DNA from: an uncultured Blautia sp.
GTDB taxonomy: Bacteria > Bacillota > Clostridia > Lachnospirales > Lachnospiraceae
Direction: 5' to 3'
NCBI GenBank assembly: GCA_900551465.1
Contig: URWL01000087.1
Coordinates: 1 to 7,279 of the forward strand
DNA: 7,279 nt
Shown: in pieces, positions 1-6,228 of the stretch
Numbering within the stretch: position 1 is the stretch's first letter
Layout: each line of letters begins with the position of its first letter
Made by a program: the position numbers and the translations under genes
Notes under the pieces: model-generated
What the model was told of the DNA's origin: nothing
Databases searched by the model: none
The model's input: the letters and a program-made list of their open reading frames with translations, nothing else

Positions 1-525
1 GGTACTGCAGTTCAGACTCCGGGTGAGCATATTTTCCCGTACCTTCAGGAAAACCTGGACGGCATTATCACCATTGAAGATGATGAACTGATTATGGCAT
101 TCCTGGATATGGTGGAAAATCACAAAATGATCGTTGAGAATTCAGGACTTTTGACAGTGGCAGCTCTTCGCCATCTTGATTTTACCGGTAAAAAAGTTGT
201 TTCCATTTTAAGCGGAGGAAACATGGATGTGATTACCATGTCTTCTGTGGTGCAGCATGGTCTGATCCAGAGGGACCGTATATTTACAGTATCTGTCCTG
301 ATACCGGATAAAGCCGGAGAGCTTGTGCGCGTAGCGACCATCATTGCGCAGAATCAGGGCAACGTGATCAAACTGGATCATAACCAGTTTGTTACCACAA
401 ACCGTAATGCGGCTGTGGAACTGAAAGTAACCATGGAAGCATTTGGAACAGAACATAAAAACCAGATTGTAAAAGCTCTGGAGGACGCAGGCTGTAAGCC
501 AAGAGTGATTCGGGCAAGTCTTTAA
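1..525 (+). CDS. ilvA: Threonine ammonia-lyase (dehydratase), C-terminal part with ACT domain; 5' end outside window
   Basis: The reading frame is open from base 1 and gives 174 codons to a TAA stop, so roughly the last 40 percent of a ~400-residue enzyme is present. Family knowledge: this PLP enzyme deaminates L-threonine to 2-oxobutanoate and ammonia in the cytoplasm, feeding isoleucine synthesis or threonine catabolism. Visible signs are the segment VENSGLLTVAAL (window codons about 45-56), the SGGN motif near codons 71-74 that belongs to the fold type II PLP core, and a single ACT domain from about codon 94 (IFTVSVLIPDKAGEL) to the end. The single C-terminal ACT domain fits the shorter ilvA/tdcB-like form rather than the E. 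coli IlvA form with a doubled regulatory domain. Biosynthetic versus catabolic use cannot be settled here. The gene ends just before a bidirectional terminator and faces the DUF362 gene. Confidence 0.9.
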   Translation, partial: GTAVQTPGEHIFPYLQENLDGIITIEDDELIMAFLDMVENHKMIVENSGLLTVAALRHLDFTGKKVVSILSGGNMDVITMSSVVQHGLIQRDRIFTVSVLIPDKAGELVRVATIIAQNQGNVIKLDHNQFVTTNRNAAVELKVTMEAFGTEHKNQIVKALEDAGCKPRVIRASL

Positions 526-535
526 AAAACAATAA

Positions 536-584
536 AAAACCGCGGATATGATCTACTTATTAAGTAAAGCATATCTGCGGTTTT
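536..584. terminator. Bidirectional intrinsic terminator between convergent genes
   Basis: AAAACCGCGGATATG (536-550) pairs with CATATCTGCGGTTTT (570-584) over 15 positions, with one G-U wobble in the plus-strand RNA. A nested small hairpin (TACT 554-557 with AGTA 563-566) fills the loop. On the minus strand the stem runs into TTTTTT and another six-T run, a strong U-tract for the DUF362 gene. On the plus strand the U-tract is TTTT then GCTGTTTT, adequate for ilvA. It sits between the two convergent stop codons. Confidence 0.9.
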
Positions 585-596
585 GCTGTTTTGGGC

Positions 597-1706
597 TTAT
601 TTAACCTCGATCAATTCGTATTCATCTGTTCCAAGGCCAAGCTTTTTGGCATGTGCAATGCAGGATGTCCAGTCTGTGGTAGGGAACATGGCTCCAAAGT
701 GATCATGTCCTTCATGATCTGCTTCTGCAAGGTAGGTGTTGGAGATCACAGGCTGTTTGTTTACGGCATCTGCACAGGCAATATCCAGAGCTACCGGGTC
801 AAAAGAAGCAAAAAATCCTACATCCGGAACAATGGCTGCATCATTTTCTGCATGACAGTCACAATAAGGGGATACATCGATCACAAGGTTGATGTAAAAT
901 GCCGGACGTCCGTCAACAACAGCCTTTGTGTATTCTGCGATCTTGCAGTTCAGGATATCGTTGGATTCATCAGAAGCAGCAAGAACTGCATCCTTAGGAC
1001 AGACACCGATACATCTTCCGCATCCCACACATTTGTCATGGTCAATGGAAGCTTTGTTGTCTGTGAACTGTGGAGCATCGTGAGCACAGATCTTTTCGCA
1101 GCGGTGACATCCGATGCAGAGATCCTGATTTACATGAGGCTTGCCGGCACTGTGCATTTCCATTTTTCCTGCACGGGAGCCGCAGCCCATTCCGATATTT
1201 TTCAGTGTGCCGCCAAAACCAGTAGCTTCATGACCTTTAAAATGGGAAAGTGCGATAAAGACATCGGCATCCATGATCGCACGGCCGATTTTTGCCTCTT
1301 TTACATATTCTGCACCTTCTACAGGAACATAAACCTCATCTGTTCCTTTCAGGCCGTCTGCGATCAGAACGTGGCAGCCTGTTGAAAATGGTGAAAAGCC
1401 GTTGGTATAAGCGCTGTCCAGATGATCCAGTGCATTTTTCCGTCCGCCGACATAAAGAGTATTGCAGTCTGTAAGGAAAGGTTTTCCGCCTAGTTCCTTT
1501 ACTACATCAGCTACAGCCTTTGCGTAATTGGGACGAAGAAATGCCAGATTTCCCGGTTCGCCGAAATGGATTTTGATAGCAGTATATTTGCCGTCAAAAT
1601 CGATTGTTTCGATACCGGCTTTCCGGATCAGTTTTTTTAATTTGTCCAGAAGGTTGTTGTTAAATCCGGTTCTCATATTTGTGTAATAAACTTTTGATTT
1701 TTCCAT
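597..1706 (-). CDS. DUF362 domain protein with two [4Fe-4S] ferredoxin motifs
   Basis: This is a 369-residue cytosolic iron-sulfur protein of the DUF362 family; its reaction is unknown. The N-terminal DUF362 region spans about residues 1-185 and holds KIHFGEPGN (45-53) and the family-typical SHFKGHEATGFGGTLKNIG (154-172). A bacterial-type 2x[4Fe-4S] ferredoxin insert follows: Cys197, 200, 203, 207 and Cys226, 229, 232, 236, each CxxCxxCxxxC. The C-terminal part (about 245-369) carries a further CDCH (282-285). No signal peptide or membrane segment is seen. The start at 1706 was chosen because AAGGAGG lies at 1719-1725 and the predicted promoter has its -10 at 1743-1748. A longer in-frame ATG at 1754 would lie inside that promoter and has no ribosome binding site. 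The two clusters suggest electron transfer or Fe-S-dependent chemistry, which is inference. It is monocistronic here. Confidence 0.88.
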   Translation of the reverse strand: MEKSKVYYTNMRTGFNNNLLDKLKKLIRKAGIETIDFDGKYTAIKIHFGEPGNLAFLRPNYAKAVADVVKELGGKPFLTDCNTLYVGGRKNALDHLDSAYTNGFSPFSTGCHVLIADGLKGTDEVYVPVEGAEYVKEAKIGRAIMDADVFIALSHFKGHEATGFGGTLKNIGMGCGSRAGKMEMHSAGKPHVNQDLCIGCHRCEKICAHDAPQFTDNKASIDHDKCVGCGRCIGVCPKDAVLAASDESNDILNCKIAEYTKAVVDGRPAFYINLVIDVSPYCDCHAENDAAIVPDVGFFASFDPVALDIACADAVNKQPVISNTYLAEADHEGHDHFGAMFPTTDWTSCIAHAKKLGLGTDEYELIEVK

Positions 1707-1718
1707 ATGTTGCCCAGA

Positions 1719-1725
1719 CCTCCTT
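1719..1725 (-). promoter_or_regulatory. Ribosome binding site deciding the DUF362 start
   Basis: The minus strand reads AAGGAGG, 12 bases before the ATG at 1706. It supports the 369-residue form over the upstream ATG at 1754, which has no Shine-Dalgarno sequence. Confidence 0.8.
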
Positions 1726-1742
1726 AATATGTCTTTATAATT

Positions 1743-1771
1743 AGAATACAGCATATGGAATTGATTGGCAA
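1743..1771 (-). promoter_or_regulatory. Sigma-A type promoter of the DUF362 gene
   Basis: On the minus strand, TTGCCA (-35, bases 1771-1766) is followed by a 17-base spacer and TATTCT (-10, bases 1748-1743). The expected transcript start is near 1736, giving a leader of about 30 bases that contains the AAGGAGG site. Assigned by similarity to TTGACA-N17-TATAAT. Confidence 0.6.
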
Positions 1772-1778
1772 GAAAATT

Positions 1779-1807
1779 CCGTCATCCTGTATGGGAACGG
1801 CAGTTTT
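1779..1807 (+). terminator. Terminator-like hairpin in the divergent intergenic region
   Basis: CCGT (1779-1782) pairs with ACGG (1797-1800) and TCC (1785-1787) with GGA (1794-1796), leaving a CA bulge and a six-base loop. CAG and seven T residues follow (1804-1810), and an AAAA tract precedes the stem. This is a short but terminator-like structure for plus-strand transcripts. It lies upstream of the predicted plus-strand promoter, so it may stop antisense reading out of the DUF362 region, or it may be an attenuator if an earlier promoter exists. Confidence 0.4.
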
Positions 1808-1824
1808 TTTCAATATATTTACGC

Positions 1825-1853
1825 TTGCACAGCTTAAAACTCTGGGGTATATT
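1825..1853 (+). promoter_or_regulatory. Probable promoter of the ParB-like/BMP gene and phosphoesterase
   Basis: TTGCAC (1825-1830), a 17-base spacer and TATATT (1848-1853). The -10 is good (5 of 6) but the -35 matches only TTG. The expected transcript start is near 1860, only about 4 bases before the ATG at 1864 and about 46 bases before the ATG at 1906. Confidence 0.45.
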
Positions 1854-1889
1854 GATAAAGTAAATGGATGAACAGTATGAAATATCATT

Positions 1890-1894
1890 GGAGG
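1890..1894 (+). promoter_or_regulatory. Ribosome binding site favouring the start at 1906
   Basis: GGAGG lies 11 bases before the ATG at 1906. No Shine-Dalgarno sequence stands before the alternative in-frame ATG at 1864, where the nearest G run (1844-1847) is 16 bases away. It could also be a chance product of the codons for Leu-Glu-Asp if the longer form is real. Confidence 0.5.
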
Positions 1895-1905
1895 ATGAGA
1901 TCAAG

Positions 1906-3816
1906 ATGCTGGAAGAATATAATAAAGCATATAAACTTGGAAAGAAAGACTACCAGGCGCGGTTAGTGAAAGGAGAAACTCCGACTCTGAAGGTCCTTGA
2001 TGAGATCCTTCCTGCCAGAGGCGCCTATTCAGAACGCTCTTTGGGACTGGTACAGATTCCCATCGATCAGATTGTTGGAACGAAAACAGAAGGAAGGAGC
2101 AATGCATTTGCCGGTAATTTTATGCCTATTCTTCGGGAAAATACAGAATTTGCCTATAAATGGTCCTGTCTTGCAAAGAGCCATGTTAATGAGGGAATCC
2201 GTGATCCGATCAAGGCATATGAATATATGAATCAGTTTTATGTGGAAGAAGGGAACAAGCGGGTCAGTGTATTGAAATATTATGACGCCGTATCTGTCCC
2301 TGGCTTTGTGACCCGTATTCTTCCCCCAAAAACAGAAGAAAAAGAAAATAAAATCTACTATGAATTTATAGATTTTTATGAAGTATCTAAAGTTAATTAT
2401 ATATGGTTTACAAAGCCAGGAAGCTTTGCAAAACTCCAGAGCCTTGTAGGCAAGGACGAAAAAGAGGTATGGACAGATGATGACAAGCTGACATTCAGCT
2501 CTGTATATTCCAGATTTGTTATGGAATATGAAGCAGCAGGAGGAAAAAAACTTACGATCACACCGGGCGATGCTTTTCTGGCTTTCCTGACTATTTATGG
2601 ATATGAGGCTCTTTGTAAGAAGACTGCAAATGAATTAAAGGAACTGGTAAATAAAAGCTGGGAAGAATTTACTCTTCTTGAGCATGAAAATGAGATCGAT
2701 CTGAAAATGGATCCCAACAGGGAAAAGAAACCTCTCATCAGCCGGCTTCTGACTGGTTCCAAAAAACTTAAGATTGCGTTTATTTATGCAAAAACTCCGG
2801 GCTCCTCTGCATGGACATATGCCCATGAACTGGGACGGCTGCATCTGGAACAGATGTTCCCGGAAGAAGTTACGACTGTGTGTTATGAGAATATAGTTCC
2901 AGAACTGGCAGAAAAAGCGATCACAGATGCTATCCAGAAGGGCTGCAATATGATTTTTACAACTACGCCTGCTTTTGTCCAGGCCAGTGTGCAGACCGCC
3001 ATTGCAAATCCGGATATCCGTATCCTTAACTGTTCTCTGAATACATCGCATCGTTATATCCGTACCTACTATGCCCGGATGCATGAGGCGAAATTTCTTA
3101 TGGGAGCCATAGCCGGAGCTATGGCTGAAAATGACAGACTGGCTTATATTGCGGACTATCCTATTTTTGGTACGATCGCAAATATTAATGCCTTTGCTCT
3201 TGGAGCAGCAATGATCAATCCACGAGCAAAAATATATCTGGAGTGGTCCAGCCTTAAGGATGATGATCTTGGCAAGGTTATGGACAGAATCCGGGAAAAA
3301 GATATTTCTGTCGTTTCCGGCCGTGATATGGTGATACCGGAAGATGCGTCCAGATATTTCGGACTTTACCGTATGGAAAATGGCACGCCACGTAATCTGG
3401 CTATGCCATTGTGGCACTGGGGCAAATTTTATGAGGAACTGATCCGGACAGTGATGAATGGAGCCTGGAAGTATGATGACAGCAGTGCGGAGAAAAAAGC
3501 GATCAACTATTGGTGGGGAATGTCCTCACAGGTAGTAGACGTGATCTGTTCCAAGAATATTCCAAATGGAACACAGCATCTTGTGGAGCTTTTGAAGGAA
3601 ACAATCATGCGTGGAGAGTTTAACCCGTTTTCCGGTGTTCTTTATTCTCAGAATGGGATCATTCAGGAGAATCCACAGGGAAGCCTGTCTCCGGAAGAAA
3701 TCATTACCATGAACTGGCTCTGTGACAATGTCATCGGTACGATTCCAAAAAGCGGACAGTTAAACGATCAGGCAAAATCAGTGACGCTTCAGCAGGGTGT
3801 GGAGAAGGGATTGTAA
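1906..3816 (+). CDS. Cytosolic BMP-family substrate-binding protein with ParB/Srx-like N-terminal region
   Basis: The product has 636 residues, or 650 if translation starts at the ATG at 1864; 1906 is preferred for its GGAGG site. Residues about 45-140 resemble the ParB/sulfiredoxin fold in motif order: IPIDQIVGTKTEGR (51-64), GIRDPIKAYE (97-106), VEEGNKRVSVLKYYDA (113-128, like the ParB G-x-R-R segment) and VPGFVTRI (131-138). A helical linker follows. From about 287 a BMP (PnrA/TmpC-type, PF02608-like) domain begins with LKIAFIYAKTPGSSAWTYA and continues with HEAKFLMGAIAGAMAEN and FGTIANINAFALGAAMINP. Classical BMP proteins are exported lipoproteins that bind purine nucleosides for ABC uptake. 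This one has no signal peptide, lipobox or neighbouring permease, so it is probably cytosolic and has a sensing or regulatory role (inference). Database names such as ABC transporter substrate-binding protein may mislead. It lies 3 bases before the phosphoesterase gene, probably in one operon. Confidence 0.82.
   Translation: MLEEYNKAYKLGKKDYQARLVKGETPTLKVLDEILPARGAYSERSLGLVQIPIDQIVGTKTEGRSNAFAGNFMPILRENTEFAYKWSCLAKSHVNEGIRDPIKAYEYMNQFYVEEGNKRVSVLKYYDAVSVPGFVTRILPPKTEEKENKIYYEFIDFYEVSKVNYIWFTKPGSFAKLQSLVGKDEKEVWTDDDKLTFSSVYSRFVMEYEAAGGKKLTITPGDAFLAFLTIYGYEALCKKTANELKELVNKSWEEFTLLEHENEIDLKMDPNREKKPLISRLLTGSKKLKIAFIYAKTPGSSAWTYAHELGRLHLEQMFPEEVTTVCYENIVPELAEKAITDAIQKGCNMIFTTTPAFVQASVQTAIANPDIRILNCSLNTSHRYIRTYYARMHEAKFLMGAIAGAMAENDRLAYIADYPIFGTIANINAFALGAAMINPRAKIYLEWSSLKDDDLGKVMDRIREKDISVVSGRDMVIPEDASRYFGLYRMENGTPRNLAMPLWHWGKFYEELIRTVMNGAWKYDDSSAEKKAINYWWGMSSQVVDVICSKNIPNGTQHLVELLKETIMRGEFNPFSGVLYSQNGIIQENPQGSLSPEEIITMNWLCDNVIGTIPKSGQLNDQAKSVTLQQGVEKGL
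3105..3126 (+). repeat. Perfect 9-bp inverted repeat inside the BMP domain coding sequence
   Basis: AGCCATAGC (3105-3113) and GCTATGGCT (3118-3126) flank a CGGA loop. It encodes the Ala/Gly-rich stretch GAIAGAMA, so it may result simply from repeated Ala codons. Confidence 0.5.
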
Positions 3817-3819
3817 AAT

Positions 3820-4437
3820 ATGAAAATACTTGCCATTGCAGATGAAGAATCAAAATATTTATGGGATTTTTTTGAAAAGAGCAAGCTGGAAGGTATTGAT
3901 CTTATCATATCCTGCGGGGATCTGGATCCCAGATATCTGTCATTTCTTGCTACGTTTACATCAGCACCTGTTCTCTATGTTCATGGGAATCACGATGATA
4001 AATATGAAAGAATCCCTCCCGATGGATGCATCTGTATTGACGATACAATCTATGTCCATGAGGGTATAAGAATTCTGGGATTAGGCGGTTCTATGCGGTA
4101 CAAGCCCGGAAATCATCAGTATACAGAAAGAGAAATGCGTCACAGGATATTCAAGCTTATCCCAAAACTTATCTGGAGAAGAGGGTTTGATATCCTTGTG
4201 ACACATGCTCCTGCTTATCAGCTGAATGACAGCCGGGATCTTCCGCATCAGGGATTTAAGGTTTTCCTGAAACTGATAGAGAAATATAATCCAAAGTATT
4301 TTCTCCACGGGCATGTCCACATGTCCTACGGAAGACAGCATAAAAGATATGATAAATATAAGGACACTCATGTGATCAATGCCTATGAACGCTTTGTGTT
4401 TGATTATGATGCAGAGCATCCGGGAGACTGGGTATAA
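3820..4437 (+). CDS. Calcineurin-like metallophosphoesterase with a D-x-E first motif
   Basis: This 205-residue cytosolic protein has the metallophosphoesterase fold (PF00149/PF12850-like), which hydrolyses phosphomono- or diesters using a two-metal centre; the substrate is unknown. Motifs in order are IADEE (6-10, where most relatives have D-x-H), CGDLD (32-36), VHGNHDD (54-60), VTHAP (127-131) and HGHVH (163-167). All metal and catalytic positions are present except that Glu10 replaces the first His. The ATG follows the preceding stop by three bases, with GGAGAAGGG (3801-3809) inside the upstream gene as ribosome binding site, so translation is probably coupled. The ParB/BMP-like neighbour suggests they act together, perhaps on nucleotide-type ligands (inference). 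No terminator is clear after it, so some read-through into the ylxM operon is possible. Confidence 0.87.
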   Translation: MKILAIADEESKYLWDFFEKSKLEGIDLIISCGDLDPRYLSFLATFTSAPVLYVHGNHDDKYERIPPDGCICIDDTIYVHEGIRILGLGGSMRYKPGNHQYTEREMRHRIFKLIPKLIWRRGFDILVTHAPAYQLNDSRDLPHQGFKVFLKLIEKYNPKYFLHGHVHMSYGRQHKRYDKYKDTHVINAYERFVFDYDAEHPGDWV

Positions 4438-4445
4438 AAATATAT

Positions 4446-4467
4446 TGTCAAGAAAAAAGACTTGACA
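4446..4467. repeat. Inverted repeat overlapping the -35 box of the ylxM-ffh promoter
   Basis: TGTCAAG (4446-4452) and CTTGACA (4461-4467) are perfect 7-bp inverted arms around an 8-base A-rich spacer (AAAAAAGA). The right arm contains the whole -35 hexamer TTGACA. It could be an operator or a chance copy of the hexamer. It is not a good terminator because no T run follows. Confidence 0.5.
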
Positions 4468-4490
4468 CATATGCGCAAATAGGGTATGAT
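4462..4490 (+). promoter_or_regulatory. Strong sigma-A promoter of the ylxM-ffh-rpsP-khpA-rimM operon
   Basis: TTGACA (4462-4467), 17-base spacer, TATGAT (4485-4490): full -35 match and 5 of 6 at -10. An A-rich tract (4450-4460) just upstream resembles an UP element. Transcription should start near 4497, leaving only about 12 bases before the ylxM ATG. The Shine-Dalgarno sequence AAGGTGG (4495-4501) would then lie at the very 5' end of the message. Confidence 0.85.
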
Positions 4491-4508
4491 AGCCAAGGTG
4501 GTTATCAG

Positions 4509-4832
4509 ATGGAGAAATTTGTAGAACAGACATTATTGTATGATTTTTATGGAGAGCTTCTGACAGATCGTCAGCAGCAGGTATATGAAAGTGTGGTGCT
4601 GGAGGATTATTCCCTCAGCGAGGTTGCAGAAGATCTGGGCATCAGCCGCCAGGGAGTTCATGATATGATCAGGCGGTGTAATCAGGCTCTTGAAGAATAT
4701 GAAAAAAAACTGCATCTGGTAGAAAAATTTCTGTGCATTAAAGAACAGGTCCACAGGATCAGTCAGATCGCAGAAAGGTATCACGCACAGGAGATTACAG
4801 AAATTTCCAATGAGATATTAGAGGAGTTATAG
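4509..4832 (+). CDS. ylxM: YlxM family helix-turn-helix protein, SRP-associated
   Basis: The product has 107 residues, the normal size for YlxM/p13 (UPF0122). Family knowledge: YlxM is encoded next to ffh in Gram-positive bacteria, and in streptococci it associates with SRP components and modulates SRP GTPase activity. The sequence shows a sigma-70 region 4-like helix-turn-helix at about residues 34-61 (YSLSEVAEDLGISRQGVHDM), preceded by LLTDRQQQVYE (17-27), and a helical, probably coiled-coil C-terminal half. AAGGTGG seven bases before the ATG supports the start. The stop codon lies three bases before the ffh ATG, and the last codons (Glu-Glu-Leu) provide the GAGGAG ribosome binding site of ffh, so the two are translationally coupled. 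Confidence 0.95.
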   Translation: MEKFVEQTLLYDFYGELLTDRQQQVYESVVLEDYSLSEVAEDLGISRQGVHDMIRRCNQALEEYEKKLHLVEKFLCIKEQVHRISQIAERYHAQEITEISNEILEEL

Positions 4833-4835
4833 TCT

Positions 4836-6182
4836 ATGGCGTTTGAGAGCTTGACGGAAAAATTACAGAATGTATTTAAGAAGCTGAGAGGAAAAGGACG
4901 TCTTACAGAGGAAGATGTCAAGATCGCTCTGAAGGAAGTCAAGATGGCTCTTCTGGAAGCGGATGTAAACTTCAAAGTTGTAAAGCAGTTCACGAAAGCA
5001 GTTCAGGAAAGAGCTGTGGGACAGGACGTAATGAGCGGCCTGAATCCAGGACAGATGGTCATTAAGATCGTAAACGAAGAGCTGGTAAATCTTATGGGAA
5101 GTGAAACTACTGAGCTTCCGATCAAACCGGGAAGCGAAATTACGGTTCTTATGATGGCAGGACTTCAGGGTGCCGGTAAAACAACAACTGTTGCAAAGCT
5201 TGCCGGTAAGCTGAAATCAAAAGGAAAGAGACCTCTTCTTGTTGCCTGTGACGTATATCGTCCGGCGGCGATCACACAGCTTCAGGTAAACGGTGAGAAA
5301 CAGGGTGTGGAAGTGTTCTCCATGGGAGACAAACAGAATCCTGTAAATATTGCGAAAGCAGCTGTGGAACATGCAAAGGCCAATCAGCAGAATGTAGTGC
5401 TTCTGGATACAGCAGGACGTCTTCACGTAGATGAAGATATGATGCAGGAGCTTGCAGATATTAAGGCGAATATACAGGTGGATGCCACACTTCTGATCGT
5501 AGATGCAATGACCGGTCAGGATGCAGTAAATGTGGCAAAGACCTTTACAGAAAAAGTCGGAATCGACGGTGTGATCCTGACGAAAATGGACGGTGACACC
5601 AGAGGCGGTGCTGCACTTTCTATTAAAGCTGTAACAGGAAAACCGATCCTCTATGTTGGTATGGGAGAGAAGCTTTCTGATCTGGAACAGTTCTATCCGG
5701 AACGTATGGCTTCCAGGATCCTGGGCATGGGCGATGTCATGAGTCTGATCGAAAAGGCAGAAGCGGCTATTGATCAGGAACAGGCTGCCGAAATGCAGAA
5801 AAAGTTAAAGAAAATGGATTTTGACTTTAACGATTATCTGACCAGCATGGAACAGATGAAGAAAATGGGAGGAATCGGCAGCATTTTGAATATGCTTCCT
5901 GGAGTAGGCAGCAAAATGAAGGATATTGAGGGCATGATCGATGAGAAAGCTCTTGAACGGACAAAGTCCATTATCCTATCTATGACACCTCAGGAACGGA
6001 CTAATCCGGGGATTTTAAATATTTCCCGTAAAAACCGTATAGCCAGAGGCGCCGGAGTAGAGATCGCGGAAGTCAATCGTCTTGTAAAGCAGTTTGAGCA
6101 GAGCAAAAAAATGATGAAACAGATGCCTGGTATGATGGGCGGTAAAATGGGTAAAAGAGGCGGCTTTAAGCTTCCCTTTTAA
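4836..6182 (+). CDS. ffh: Signal recognition particle protein Ffh (SRP54 GTPase)
   Basis: The product is a complete 448-residue Ffh. With SRP RNA it binds signal sequences of nascent membrane and secreted proteins and targets ribosomes to the receptor FtsY at the membrane. The N domain covers about 1-88. The G domain covers about 100-300, with P-loop GLQGAGKT (109-116), CDVYRPAA (138-145), DTAGR (191-195), TKMDGDTRGG (249-258) and GMGEKLSDLE (275-284). The methionine-rich M domain runs from about 325 to the end, with MKKMGGIGSILNMLPGVG (341-358, finger-loop side) and the RNA-binding helix SRKNRIARGAG (397-407). The usual RIAxGSG segment reads RIARGAG, so Ser is replaced by Ala at 406. The tail ends GGFKLPF. 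The start is supported by GAGGAG (4821-4826) nine bases before the ATG. Confidence 0.99.
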   Translation: MAFESLTEKLQNVFKKLRGKGRLTEEDVKIALKEVKMALLEADVNFKVVKQFTKAVQERAVGQDVMSGLNPGQMVIKIVNEELVNLMGSETTELPIKPGSEITVLMMAGLQGAGKTTTVAKLAGKLKSKGKRPLLVACDVYRPAAITQLQVNGEKQGVEVFSMGDKQNPVNIAKAAVEHAKANQQNVVLLDTAGRLHVDEDMMQELADIKANIQVDATLLIVDAMTGQDAVNVAKTFTEKVGIDGVILTKMDGDTRGGAALSIKAVTGKPILYVGMGEKLSDLEQFYPERMASRILGMGDVMSLIEKAEAAIDQEQAAEMQKKLKKMDFDFNDYLTSMEQMKKMGGIGSILNMLPGVGSKMKDIEGMIDEKALERTKSIILSMTPQERTNPGILNISRKNRIARGAGVEIAEVNRLVKQFEQSKKMMKQMPGMMGGKMGKRGGFKLPF

Positions 6183-6228
6183 GATAAACTAACAAAAAAA
6201 GAAAACAGATAAATGGAGGAAAACAAAA

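Noticed and set aside
591..1385. 264-codon plus-strand open frame
   Set aside because: It is antisense to the DUF362 gene, has an implausible Cys- and Phe-rich composition and no ribosome binding site, and the minus-strand frame has clear Fe-S motifs.
1736..1741. Perfect TATAAT on the plus strand
   Set aside because: No acceptable -35 at 16-18 bases (the best, TTGCCC, is 20 bases away) and no TG extended element; the site lies in the DUF362 leader region.
1707..1754. N-terminal extension of the DUF362 protein from the ATG at 1754
   Set aside because: That ATG lies within the predicted promoter spacer and has no ribosome binding site; the ATG at 1706 has AAGGAGG upstream.
2635..3417. 260-codon minus-strand open frame
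   Set aside because: It is antisense to the BMP domain coding region; the translation looks like no known domain and lacks a ribosome binding site.
4438..4470. Possible terminator after the phosphoesterase gene
   Set aside because: The TGTCAAG/CTTGACA stem has an A-rich loop and no following T run on the plus strand, and its right arm is the -35 box of the next promoter.
4081..4533. 150-codon minus-strand open frame spanning the phosphoesterase 3' end and ylxM promoter
   Set aside because: It crosses the strong plus-strand promoter and is a shadow of the phosphoesterase gene, with low-complexity hydrophobic content.
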